Notes under the pieces: model-generated
What the model saw: only the letters and a program-made list of their open reading frames with translations
Databases searched by the model: none
What the model was told of the DNA's origin: nothing
Part shown: positions 50,577 to 59,410 of the stretch, in pieces
Numbering within the stretch: the first letter of the stretch is position 1
Layout of the letters: each line of letters begins with the position of its first letter
Made by a program: the position numbers and the translations under genes
Assembly: GCF_023206215.1 (NCBI RefSeq)
Contig: NZ_CP065800.1
Span: 3,658,001 to 3,722,000 of the forward strand
Source of the DNA: Butyrivibrio fibrisolvens
Lineage (GTDB): Bacteria; Bacillota; Clostridia; Lachnospirales; Lachnospiraceae
Direction: 5' to 3'
Length of the DNA: 64,000 nt

Positions 50577-51434
50577 TTATAAAAGCTTCTGATTTAATAT
50601 TTCAACAAAGCTTACCTGATTCATTCTTAAGATCTTGGATGTCTTGGCGGCTTTCCTTATCTCTATCCTGTCACCTGTTGCTATAGACGTTCCATAATGA
50701 CCATCTATGCTGGCTTCGGCTTCCTGTATTCTGTCAGCCTTGCCTGCACCAAGCTCTATTGTTACTGTCTCGGTTGCAGGAAGTACTATACTTCTGTTAG
50801 TAAGTGAATGAGGACATATCGGAGTGATCACTATTGTATTGGACTGCGGTGCTACTAGTGGACCTCCTGCTGACATATTATAGCCGGTAGAGCCGGTAGG
50901 TGTTGATATAATAACACCGTCTGCAAGATAGGTAGTAAGAAGCCTGTTATCAACATATACCACAAGCTTGATGATCTGAACTGCAGCCTTTCTTGCGATA
51001 ACAATATCATTAAGTGCTGTAAATTCTTTTCTCTCACCAGTTATCTTAGTACCTGACAGAAGCATTCGCTCTTCGATAACATAGTCATCACTTATAAGCC
51101 TCTGAAGGGCTTCATTTATATGATTTTTATCAATTTCGGTGAGATATCCCATAGTCCCGAGATTGATTCCAAGAAGCGGAATGTCCATATCTCTGACATT
51201 AACTGCAGCCTGAAGCATCGTTCCGTCGCCGCCAAGGACTATACAACACTCAGTATCAGGCGGCACCTGTGTTTTGAACATTACCGCATCCGGTCTTAAA
51301 GTTTTGTTGCCCGGTTCTTCAAACTGAGCTATCTGACACACCTTGCCATGAGCTTCCAGAAAATCCTTAACCTTGTGTGTTAATTCCAGATCCTTGTCCT
51401 TGCTTTTATTAGTAAAAATCAAAAAGTGATTCAT
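50577..51434 (-). CDS. nadK: NAD kinase
   Basis: A 285-aa enzyme that makes NADP from NAD and ATP. VLGGDGTMLQAA (GGDGT motif, about residue 65), the NDIVI stretch and TPTGSTGYNMSAGGPLV are the diagnostic sites. The ATG at 51434 has AGG upstream and starts the normal family sequence MNHFLIF. A longer frame to 51548 would add an atypical head and overlap tlyA. Confidence 0.92.
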   Translation of the reverse strand: MNHFLIFTNKSKDKDLELTHKVKDFLEAHGKVCQIAQFEEPGNKTLRPDAVMFKTQVPPDTECCIVLGGDGTMLQAAVNVRDMDIPLLGINLGTMGYLTEIDKNHINEALQRLISDDYVIEERMLLSGTKITGERKEFTALNDIVIARKAAVQIIKLVVYVDNRLLTTYLADGVIISTPTGSTGYNMSAGGPLVAPQSNTIVITPICPHSLTNRSIVLPATETVTIELGAGKADRIQEAEASIDGHYGTSIATGDRIEIRKAAKTSKILRMNQVSFVEILNQKLL

Positions 51435-51479
51435 TAAACTTAACCTCATGTCACGAGCAAGGCGAGTTGTTATTGTTTT

Positions 51480-51534
51480 AAATTGGTGGGGTATACTACA
51501 CCAATTTGGGTTTGAAAGTGAAACACTTTCAAAC
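51480..51534. repeat. Two hairpins between tlyA and nadK
   Basis: aaattggtg / caccaattt (51480-51507) and gtttgaaagtg / cactttcaaac (51510-51534) are perfect stems. The second overlaps the tlyA stop. Without T-runs they may regulate processing or read-through into nadK. Confidence 0.6.
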
Positions 51535-52425
51535 TTCCAGCTCCCCATGCGCTGCTTCTACAGCATTATGTATTAGTGTTACGTACTGTGATGTCTTAGA
51601 TATTCCCGTGCCTTCGTCTTCTATAGTGCCAAACTTCTTAAGGGCTGTAGCCTCGTCGTAAAGCGATACTTCTTCATTTCTGGAAGCATCTTTTTGAAGA
51701 TGAAGAAGGTATTCTATGTTGCCTTCAGGGCCTCTTATGGGCGAATAGTCAAGATGAAGTATCTTAAAGCCTACAGCATCTGCAAAGTCAACTATTCTGT
51801 TTATAACCTCTTCGTGGACCTTTTTATCTCTTACGACACCTTTTTTGCCAACCTTGTCACGACCTGCCTCAAACTGTGGTTTTATAAGTACCACCATCTG
51901 AGCGCCGTCCTTGAGAAGCTTTCTGGCAGGCACCAGTATCCTTGTAAGTGAGATAAAAGATACATCGCATGAAGCAAAGTCTATATCATCATCAATCTGG
52001 TCTCTGGTCAGATATCTAAAGTTAGTCTTCTCCATGCATACGACTCTTTCGTCGCTTCTAAGCTTCCAATCAAGCTGTCCATGACCTACATCTACGGAAT
52101 ATACCTTAGATGCTCCATTTTGAAGCATACAATCGGTAAAGCCTCCTGTAGAAGCTCCTATATCCATGCATGTAAAGCCTGTAAAATCAAGTTCAAATGT
52201 CTTTACAGCTTTATCAAGCTTAAGGCCTCCACGACTCACAAACGGAATCGTAGCGCCCTTTACTTCGATATTTTTTATCTTGTCTTCCTGAAAGGAAGTT
52301 CCCGGTTTATCTTCTCTTTGACCATTGACAAAAACATCTCCTGCCATGATCAAAGCTTTGGCCTTTTCTCTGGACGTTACAAGCCCTCTTTCAACCAAAA
52401 GTACATCTAATCTGGTTTTAGGCAT
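51529..52425 (-). CDS. tlyA: TlyA-family rRNA methyltransferase/hemolysin
   Basis: A 298-aa protein with an N-terminal S4 RNA-binding domain (TRLDVLLVERGLVTSREKAKAL) and FtsJ-like SAM domain (DIGASTGGFTDCMLQ; KPQFEAGRDKVGKKGVV). TlyA methylates 2'-O ribose of rRNA in other bacteria. It overlaps the dxs stop by 1 nt (TAATG). This position in the dxs-nadK-argR-recN cluster is typical. Confidence 0.93.
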   Translation of the reverse strand: MPKTRLDVLLVERGLVTSREKAKALIMAGDVFVNGQREDKPGTSFQEDKIKNIEVKGATIPFVSRGGLKLDKAVKTFELDFTGFTCMDIGASTGGFTDCMLQNGASKVYSVDVGHGQLDWKLRSDERVVCMEKTNFRYLTRDQIDDDIDFASCDVSFISLTRILVPARKLLKDGAQMVVLIKPQFEAGRDKVGKKGVVRDKKVHEEVINRIVDFADAVGFKILHLDYSPIRGPEGNIEYLLHLQKDASRNEEVSLYDEATALKKFGTIEDEGTGISKTSQYVTLIHNAVEAAHGELEV

Positions 52426-54299
52426 TATCTCTTGTCCTCCATCCTGTCAAGCTCTGCTTTGATCTTCTGGGCTATAGACTTCTCATCAATTCCAAGCATT
52501 GCCATAAGAGTATCAGGGCTTCCGTGTGTTACAAACTGATCAGGAATACCTATATTCATGATCTTGGTATTACGACCTTTTTCACCAAGAAGACTTCTTA
52601 CCTTTTCGCCAAATCCGCCTGAGAGAACATTCTCTTCCATGGTCACGATAAGAGGATGCTTATCAGCTACTGAGAGGATATACTCTTCGTCAATAGGCTT
52701 TACAAATCGGGCATTGGTAAGAGAGCAGGCTATTCCCTGAGCGGCAAGGATCTCGCGCACCATTACTGCTGTCTTGACCATGCTTCCTACTGCGAGAAGG
52801 AGTACTCCTCCTTCTTCAAATATTGGCTCAGCCTTGCCCATCTCAATAGGTGCTCTCCAGTCAACAAGACCTGCATAAGCCTCTCCTCTTGGATATCTTA
52901 TTGCTATAGGCCCGTCAAAATTAACTGCAAACTTCAGCATATCGGACAGCTCCCACTTGTTCTTAGGCGCCATGATATGCATGTTTGGCATACTTGATAG
53001 ATATGAAAGATCGAATATTCCCTGATGAGTCTCGCCGTCAGAGCCAACAAGTCCTGCTCTGTCAATCGCCAGAACTACAGGTAGATTCTGAAGACATACA
53101 TCTTCTATGATCTGGTCATAAGCTCTTTGAAGGAAAGTCGAATATACTGCAAAAACAGGTCTCATGCCACCTTCTGCAAGTCCTGCTGCAAATGTTACAG
53201 CATGCTCTTCAGAGATTCCCACATCAAAGAACCTGTCAGGAAACTTGTTCCTGAACCTTTTTAGTCCTGTTCCATCAGCCATAGCAGCTGTGATTGCACA
53301 TACCCTTGGATCACGCTCACCAAGTTTCCACATAACTGTAGAGAATATATCCTGATATGCTGCAACCTTTCTGTGGTGCGCAGGGATACCATTTTCTATA
53401 TTAAAAGGCTCTGCTCCGTGGAATCTTGAAGGATGCTTTTCTGCAGGCTCATAGCCCTTGCCTTTCTTGGTAATAACATGGAGCATAACTGCTTTCTTAA
53501 CCTTCTTGGCTTCCTGAAGTTCATGTTCAAGAAGAGCTTCATTATGGCCATCTATAGGGCCCAGATAAGTAATACCAAGGTTTTCAAAGAGCATACCGGG
53601 CACGAAGAACTGCTTGAAGTTATTCTTGACGTGGCGGATCTTCTCGATAACTCGTGTCTGACCCGAGAGCTGCTTGTATACATCAGCCTTGAGGTTGAGA
53701 TATCCGTCCATAGTACGTATATGTCCCAGATATTTGGACATACCTCCGATACTTTCGGATATAGACATGTTGTTATCATTGAGGATGATTATAAAGTTAG
53801 TCTCAAGCTTGGCAGCATTATTAAGAGCCTCATAAGCCATACCGCCAGTGAGTGCTCCGTCACCTATTACAGATACAACTGTATAGTCTTCTCCTCTAAG
53901 GTCTCTTGCTTTGACCATTCCAAGGCCGGCAGAAATAGAGTTTGAGCTGTGTCCTGTATCAAAGCAGTCTGTATCAGACTCAGACTTTTTAGGGAAACCG
54001 CTTATACCTCCGAACTTACGAAGGTTATCAAAATCATTCTTTCTTCCTGTAAGTATCTTATGGGTATAGCACTGATGTCCTACGTCCCATACGATCTTAT
54101 CTTCAGGTAGATTAAGGCTTCTGTGAAGAGCGATAGTAAGCTCCACAGTTCCAAGATTTGATGCAAGATGGCCACCTGTAACGCTGAGCTTTTGAACAAG
54201 GAAATCACGTATTTCCTGCGAAAGCATAGGCAGTTCGTTCTCAGGTATATTTTTTACATCTCCGGTCTTATTTATTTTATCAAGTATAATTTTATCCAT
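52425..54299 (-). CDS. dxs: 1-deoxy-D-xylulose-5-phosphate synthase
   Basis: A 624-aa thiamine-diphosphate enzyme that joins pyruvate and glyceraldehyde-3-phosphate, the first step of the MEP isoprenoid pathway. VGHQCYTHKILTGR (about residue 73), GDGALTGGMAYEALNNA (TPP/Mg), and the transketolase central (EEHAVTFAAGLAEGG) and C-terminal (RYPRGEA, ENVLSGGFGE) parts are clear. It begins 19 nt after ispA. Confidence 0.96.
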   Translation of the reverse strand: MDKIILDKINKTGDVKNIPENELPMLSQEIRDFLVQKLSVTGGHLASNLGTVELTIALHRSLNLPEDKIVWDVGHQCYTHKILTGRKNDFDNLRKFGGISGFPKKSESDTDCFDTGHSSNSISAGLGMVKARDLRGEDYTVVSVIGDGALTGGMAYEALNNAAKLETNFIIILNDNNMSISESIGGMSKYLGHIRTMDGYLNLKADVYKQLSGQTRVIEKIRHVKNNFKQFFVPGMLFENLGITYLGPIDGHNEALLEHELQEAKKVKKAVMLHVITKKGKGYEPAEKHPSRFHGAEPFNIENGIPAHHRKVAAYQDIFSTVMWKLGERDPRVCAITAAMADGTGLKRFRNKFPDRFFDVGISEEHAVTFAAGLAEGGMRPVFAVYSTFLQRAYDQIIEDVCLQNLPVVLAIDRAGLVGSDGETHQGIFDLSYLSSMPNMHIMAPKNKWELSDMLKFAVNFDGPIAIRYPRGEAYAGLVDWRAPIEMGKAEPIFEEGGVLLLAVGSMVKTAVMVREILAAQGIACSLTNARFVKPIDEEYILSVADKHPLIVTMEENVLSGGFGEKVRSLLGEKGRNTKIMNIGIPDQFVTHGSPDTLMAMLGIDEKSIAQKIKAELDRMEDKR

Positions 54300-54318
54300 T
54301 TTCTTTCACGCAGCTTTA

Positions 54319-55263
54319 TTAGTTATCTCTGTGAATGAGCCAGGTAATAAGCTCTTCCAGGAAAATATCTTCATGACCTTCCTGGCTTTCAAGCTCTCTT
54401 AAAAGTTCAAGAGCTTCATCAGAAAGTCTAGCTACTTCCTCTTTTGATTTATCAAGTCCATAAAATGTGACATAGGTTGTCTTGTCATTCTTCTCATCAG
54501 AACCTATCGGCTTACCAAGCTTGTCCTGGTCTCCGATAACATCAAGTATATCGTCCTGAATCTGGAAGGCAACACCAACATTCTGACCTATCTGCTCCAT
54601 CTTATGAACATCACTTGCGCTTGCACCTGCAAGGATAGCACCGATCATGAGCGCACTCTCAATAAGTGCTCCTGTCTTGTTCTCATGTATGAAGAGAAGA
54701 TCGTCAGGTGTCACATCTTGTCTGTTCTCAGCCTCAATATCTGCACACTGACCGCCGATCATGCCATATATTCCCGCTTTTTCAGCAAGAACAGTAAGCG
54801 CTGCCAGCATACGGCTTGATACACTTCCATCATACTCCGGAAGATCCTTGCACTCCTGAGCAGCCTGAAGGGCTGTCTCAAAAGCAAAATTCAAAAGACC
54901 ATCTCCGGCGATAGTTGCTATACCGGGGCCATAAACAGCATGTGTCGTCTTTTTTCCACGTCTGAATTCATCATTGTCAAGCGCCGGAAGATCATCATGC
55001 ACAAGAGAGTATGTATGTATCATCTCAAGTGCAGCCATGAAAGGTCCAATGATCATCTCATTTCTTCCACCGAACATAAAATATGCTTCGCGCATAAGAA
55101 CAGGTCTTAGTCTCTTGCCGCCGGCAAGAACACTGTAATTCATAGCTTCAATGACTGTTTTCTGACGACCTTCTTCTCTTGGCAGATAGCTTGTTATAAT
55201 ATGCTCTGCCGCTTCAATTCTCTCCTGACGCTTAATTTCAAAAGTTTCATCGGGATCTGACAT
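54319..55263 (-). CDS. ispA: Polyprenyl synthetase (farnesyl diphosphate synthase)
   Basis: A 314-aa prenyltransferase that builds FPP from IPP and DMAPP. The first Asp-rich motif (HDDLPALDND, about residue 90) and the second (QIQDDILDVIGD, about 230) are intact, as is GGKRLRP. The ATG at 55263 is preferred as GGAGG is 6 nt upstream. The pairing with dxs in one operon is standard. Confidence 0.93.
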   Translation of the reverse strand: MSDPDETFEIKRQERIEAAEHIITSYLPREEGRQKTVIEAMNYSVLAGGKRLRPVLMREAYFMFGGRNEMIIGPFMAALEMIHTYSLVHDDLPALDNDEFRRGKKTTHAVYGPGIATIAGDGLLNFAFETALQAAQECKDLPEYDGSVSSRMLAALTVLAEKAGIYGMIGGQCADIEAENRQDVTPDDLLFIHENKTGALIESALMIGAILAGASASDVHKMEQIGQNVGVAFQIQDDILDVIGDQDKLGKPIGSDEKNDKTTYVTFYGLDKSKEEVARLSDEALELLRELESQEGHEDIFLEELITWLIHRDN

Positions 55264-55375
55264 ATTTTCCTCCATTATTGCCTTTACATCTTAAGTAAAT
55301 TATTTATAATTCACTCTTTATCTCTAGATCTGGTTTTTAGGTCCAAAGTTATGACCATACATGGCCATAATCTCT

Positions 55376-55654
55376 TTATTCTTCATCATCTTCAAAAATC
55401 TCAAGGTCTCCGTCTTCAGATATCTTGAGTGCATCTTTCTCAACCTTGTCGATCAGACTTCCGGCTGTCTTTAGAAGATCCATTCCTTCCTTGTATCTTC
55501 GAAAGGAGTCTTCCAATGTAATATCATCTTCCTGCATTGCAGAAATAACGTCATCAACTCTTTTAAAAGCTTCTTCTATGCTTATATTTTCAAGGTCTTC
55601 TTTATTAAATTCATCTTTGACTGTGTTTGGTTTAGTTTTCTTTGCTGCAGGCAT
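55376..55654 (-). CDS. xseB: Exodeoxyribonuclease VII small subunit
   Basis: A 92-aa helical protein typical of XseB (about 60-80 aa core: IEEAFKRVDDVISAMQEDDITLEDSFRRYKEGMDL). It forms a complex with XseA that degrades single-stranded DNA in both directions. The ATG at 55654 is selected since it follows AGGTGGGAG and begins MPAAKKTK. The gene lies 39 nt past xseA. Confidence 0.9.
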   Translation of the reverse strand: MPAAKKTKPNTVKDEFNKEDLENISIEEAFKRVDDVISAMQEDDITLEDSFRRYKEGMDLLKTAGSLIDKVEKDALKISEDGDLEIFEDDEE

Positions 55655-55693
55655 CTCCCACCTCATTCTATGCATTCTTGAATATGGATTATT

Positions 55694-56911
55694 TTAAGAA
55701 AACATACTATGTGTATCAGTTGATATAGTTTTGGCATATATAGTTCCATCTGTGACTTTGACTTTAATATCCTTGCCCGGAGCAGTCTGACTTACGCTTT
55801 TTATGTTGTTGCCATTTTCATCTTCCACATATGAAAAACCGCTTTTCAGCTTATCAAGTGGAGACAGCCCCTTCATCTTCTCAATTCGGATATCCAGCAT
55901 ATTCTTTTTTTTCAAAAGCTGCTGTTTCCATAACAGATTTAAAGTATCAACATAATCAGCCTGCCTCATCCTCCTGTCCCTTATTCTGGCCCATGGAGAA
56001 TACGCTCTTAGCATACCCTGTCTTACTTTCAGCTCATGCTTATATGAACTTAGCGTCGCATCCAACTGTCCGTAAAGGATATTCCTATAATCCTCTATAT
56101 CTGACATAAACCTTTGATATTCATACACAGCCAGTTCTGCCGCTGCTGACGGGGTTGGTGCCCTAAGGTCTGCTACATAATCAGCTATTGTTGTATCTGT
56201 TTCATGTCCAACTGCAGATATGATGGGAATCGGGCAATCAAATATAGCCTGTGCAACAGACTCATCGTTAAAAGCCCACAGATCTTCGATAGATCCTCCG
56301 CCTCGTCCAACTATTATCACATCAACATCAGTGCTTGCAAGAACCTGCAACCCTCTGACTATACTGGCAGGAGCATCAACTCCCTGCACGATCGCAGGGT
56401 AGAGAATAATCTGCACGTAGGGGTTGCGCCTTCTTGTAATGCTGATGATATCACGCACTGCAGCTCCTGTGGGAGCAGTCACAACTCCAAGTGTACGTAT
56501 GTATTTTGGAATCTCTTGCTTGTACTCAGGTGAGAACATTCCAAGTTCTTCCAACTTCTTCTTCAGCTGTTCATACTTCTCATACAGCTGTCCGGTCCCG
56601 TCTGGCTCTATATTTGTAGCATAGAGCTGGTAACTTCCGCCTTTGACATATACGTCACAGCTTCCGGTTACCTGCACCTGCTGGCCCTCTGTCATCTGAA
56701 ACTTAAGGCCGTTTCTGTTTCCACGAAACATAACACAATTAAGAGTTCCTGACGGATCCTTTAAAGTGAAATAGATATGACCCGAAGAATGATACTTGCA
56801 ATTGCTGACTTCGCCCTTAACCGTGAGCTTCCTGAGAAGGAAGTCCTGGTTAAACATTCCCTTAATATATGAATTTACCTGTGCTACGGTATAAACATTA
56901 TTCTTAAGCAA
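55694..56911 (-). CDS. xseA: Exodeoxyribonuclease VII large subunit
   Basis: A 405-aa nuclease subunit. The OB-fold starts with VYTVAQVNSYIKGMF and GEVSNCKYHSSGHIYFTLKD; the catalytic domain has GVVTAPTGAAVRDI, RGGGSIEDLWAFNDE, and SAVGHETDTTIADYVADLRAPTPSAAAE. The TTG start at 56911 overlaps nusB by 8 nt and gives the family's normal N-terminus; an ATG 39 nt earlier is also possible. Confidence 0.92.
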   Translation of the reverse strand: MLKNNVYTVAQVNSYIKGMFNQDFLLRKLTVKGEVSNCKYHSSGHIYFTLKDPSGTLNCVMFRGNRNGLKFQMTEGQQVQVTGSCDVYVKGGSYQLYATNIEPDGTGQLYEKYEQLKKKLEELGMFSPEYKQEIPKYIRTLGVVTAPTGAAVRDIISITRRRNPYVQIILYPAIVQGVDAPASIVRGLQVLASTDVDVIIVGRGGGSIEDLWAFNDESVAQAIFDCPIPIISAVGHETDTTIADYVADLRAPTPSAAAELAVYEYQRFMSDIEDYRNILYGQLDATLSSYKHELKVRQGMLRAYSPWARIRDRRMRQADYVDTLNLLWKQQLLKKKNMLDIRIEKMKGLSPLDKLKSGFSYVEDENGNNIKSVSQTAPGKDIKVKVTDGTIYAKTISTDTHSMFS

Positions 56912-57335
56912 ATTTAGCCAATACTCCGTTAACGAATGAAGCAGATCCATCCTGACCAAACTTCTTGGCAAGTTCAACTGCCTCGTTAATAGCTACTCCT
57001 GTAGGTATGTCTTCATCAAATTTAATCTCATATACCGCAAGGCGGATGATAGTAAGATCAACCTTGGCCATACGTTCTGTATCCCAGCCAAGTGTCTTCT
57101 CATTGATCATCTCGTCAATCTGTGGCAGTTTTGCAGCGATCTTCTCATATTTATCTCTGATCTTATCTGCATCTTTTTCTGCTAATCTCTTAGCATCAGA
57201 ATTCATAAAAAGGTCTTCTGATTCAGGGAGATCCTCTGAGAAGAGCTGTTCCTGCTCTGCCATCTCCTCTATAGGATTAAATTCTACACGAAACAGGAGC
57301 TTAAATACCTGCTCTCTTTCTTCACTTCTTTTCAT
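56904..57335 (-). CDS. nusB: Transcription antitermination factor NusB
   Basis: A 143-aa all-helical protein that binds boxA RNA with S10. REQVFKLLFRVEF at the start and the late block LRLAVYEI-like (IIRLAVYEIKFDEDIPTGVAINEAVELAKKFG) match NusB. It lies 35 nt past the Asp23 gene and overlaps xseA, forming a run of linked genes. Confidence 0.93.
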   Translation of the reverse strand: MKRSEEREQVFKLLFRVEFNPIEEMAEQEQLFSEDLPESEDLFMNSDAKRLAEKDADKIRDKYEKIAAKLPQIDEMINEKTLGWDTERMAKVDLTIIRLAVYEIKFDEDIPTGVAINEAVELAKKFGQDGSASFVNGVLAKFA

Positions 57336-57370
57336 AAACTATTTCCTTTTCAATGTTCAACTACAAAAAC

Positions 57371-57751
57371 TTACGCTTCAGCTACGGTAATACCTGAAAT
57401 GTGTACGTTAACATCTGTAACGTTTAAGCCTGTCATGTTCTCAACCGTGCTCTTAACACGAGTCTGAACCTTCTGGCTTGTTGCAGGGATGTTAAAACCA
57501 TATCCCATTAAAAGAGCAAGGTCAACAACTACATTCTTACCGCTAAGCTGTACTCTTACGCCCTTAGTGAGCTTCTTGCCACTCTTTTGAAGTGACTCAG
57601 ATGTAATATTACCCGGCATTCCGGAAACTCCATCTATCTCCATAGCAGCAAGTGCTGCTATCATCCCAATAACGTCATTTGCGATCTTAACACTTCCGAT
57701 GTCTGAATTCTCTCTCAAATTAAAAGAGCTGTTATCAGTTGTCTTTTCCAT
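57371..57751 (-). CDS. Asp23/Gls24 family envelope stress protein
   Basis: A 126-aa protein with IANDVIGMIAALAAMEIDGVSGM, GVRVQLSGKNVVVDLALLMGYGFNIP and VNVHISGI, the typical Asp23 core. The family is membrane-associated via AmaP or acts in cell-wall/alkaline stress. It is commonly found next to nusB in Firmicutes. Its promoter is at 57841-57868. Confidence 0.9.
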   Translation of the reverse strand: MEKTTDNSSFNLRENSDIGSVKIANDVIGMIAALAAMEIDGVSGMPGNITSESLQKSGKKLTKGVRVQLSGKNVVVDLALLMGYGFNIPATSQKVQTRVKSTVENMTGLNVTDVNVHISGITVAEA

Positions 57752-57840
57752 AACAATCTCCCTTTCAAATAGAATAATACTAAATTAGCTATATTTCTGT
57801 ATTTTTAGAATCATAGATTTTAAAAATATAATCAATAATG

Positions 57841-57868
57841 ATTATAACTGTTTTTATGCATTTTGCAA
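57841..57868 (-). promoter_or_regulatory. Sigma-A promoter of the asp23-nusB-xseA run
   Basis: On the minus strand, TTGCAA (57863-57868) and TATAAT (57841-57846) are 16 nt apart. The leader is about 90 nt long. Confidence 0.65.
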
Positions 57869-57879
57869 AGAAGGCGCAT

Positions 57880-59310
57880 TTAAGGGCTTTGAAGCCATAT
57901 AATAAATGTAAGTGTCGCATCCTGAGCAAGATATACTGCTCTTGTAGACATCGCCGGAAGGTAATTAAATACATTTCCTGCGTCACTTGCAAAAAGATAT
58001 GTCTTCATCTCATTGAACGTATCAGCGTCGGTGCACTTAAATGTCACACTACTACTGCCATCTGATATAGCCTGTGTAAAAAGACTGCTCAGTTTTGCTG
58101 TATCGATGCTGTCAAAAAGCGCATTCTCTTTGACAAAATAGTTGTCTTTAGTTGCTGTGCACACAGGCATTTGGACAATCTCATTTATCTTATGGGTTGC
58201 AGAAAGCTCTTGTGTAGTAACGCATAAATATGCATAATTGACCACTTCTGTGTCACTCGCTACAGAACCTGAAAAAGAAGAATCTCCCCAGGTAGGATCA
58301 ACATAATACCAGTTTCCATCTATCTTTACAATATCCCATGCATGTGTGGACGTTGTTTGACCATTATCAACTGTTCCTGATACCATCTCACAGGTGATCC
58401 CAACCTTTTGAAGAAGGTATTGTAATGTCTTGGCATAGCCTTGACAGACGCTTTCTTTATTCAATAGTACAGAACAGATGTTCTGGTTATCCTCTGATCC
58501 TATCTTGTACTGCGTATTAAGTACTATGTAATCATAGAAATACTTGACGATCTCGTACTCATCTGATGTATCAGGCATTCCCTCTATTATGATATCAGCA
58601 GCTTCTACAAGCTCATCCTCTCTTTCAGATATCTGATCTGATGAAAGAGTATAATTACCGCCATAAGTAAGAGCTTTGATCTCTTGCGTATCAGCATCCA
58701 TATACCTTTTCAAAACATATCCGTCTATATAGAAGATCTCAGGATGATCATTCAGAACGCATTGCTGCACAGTCTCAACTTCATCCATATCCGTAGTGCT
58801 TACATAAATATCGTCTGCCTGACAAGACATGATATGTAATATCTGAGCATAAAGACTTTGCTGATCACTATTAAGCTGATCAAAATAATAATATCCTTCT
58901 TGCTCAGCCTTTATATCACCGATTCTATCCTCAGATAGTCCGATATCATCCAGATCTTCCTGCATCTGACTTGTAGGATAATCCCCTGTTGCAGTACTTT
59001 CTATTATACTTTCATAGAGGTCTGAAGTACTGTTATGACCACTACTGCCGTCTTGTTCCGGGGAAGTCGCGCCTTCTTTTGCAGTTGTATCCGTAAGTTC
59101 TTCATATATATCTTCTATCTCACGGCCTGCAATCTGCGCGCCTTCACCAATATCACTTGCAAGTTCACCGGCAATATCCACTGCGTCATCCAGACTGCAT
59201 GCTGTAAGCGATGCACTTATGAATAGACAGACAGCAGCAATGATCAACGTTTTTATGCATGATATAAAGTTTCCAGATCCGTTCGTTACCGTTTTTCCTT
59301 TTTTTGACAT
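57880..59310 (-). CDS. Transglutaminase-like lipoprotein
   Basis: A 476-aa surface lipoprotein (lipobox SLTAC, about residue 38). The C-terminal half carries the transglutaminase/protease-like fold with NKESVCQGYAKTLQYLL (catalytic Cys), THAWDIV (His) and YYVDPTWGD (Asp). It probably acts on cell-surface proteins as a peptidase. The start has GAGGTTGGGAG. It is one of two large lipoproteins in the window with no known partner. Confidence 0.85.
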   Translation of the reverse strand: MSKKGKTVTNGSGNFISCIKTLIIAAVCLFISASLTACSLDDAVDIAGELASDIGEGAQIAGREIEDIYEELTDTTAKEGATSPEQDGSSGHNSTSDLYESIIESTATGDYPTSQMQEDLDDIGLSEDRIGDIKAEQEGYYYFDQLNSDQQSLYAQILHIMSCQADDIYVSTTDMDEVETVQQCVLNDHPEIFYIDGYVLKRYMDADTQEIKALTYGGNYTLSSDQISEREDELVEAADIIIEGMPDTSDEYEIVKYFYDYIVLNTQYKIGSEDNQNICSVLLNKESVCQGYAKTLQYLLQKVGITCEMVSGTVDNGQTTSTHAWDIVKIDGNWYYVDPTWGDSSFSGSVASDTEVVNYAYLCVTTQELSATHKINEIVQMPVCTATKDNYFVKENALFDSIDTAKLSSLFTQAISDGSSSVTFKCTDADTFNEMKTYLFASDAGNVFNYLPAMSTRAVYLAQDATLTFIIWLQSP

Positions 59311-59410
59311 CTCCCAACCTCGTTAATCCTAGATCAACTCACAACCGCATGCCAAGAGCAAGGCTAGTGGCTAATGGCCCGACATTGGTGATCAATATAT
59401 AATCTCAAAA

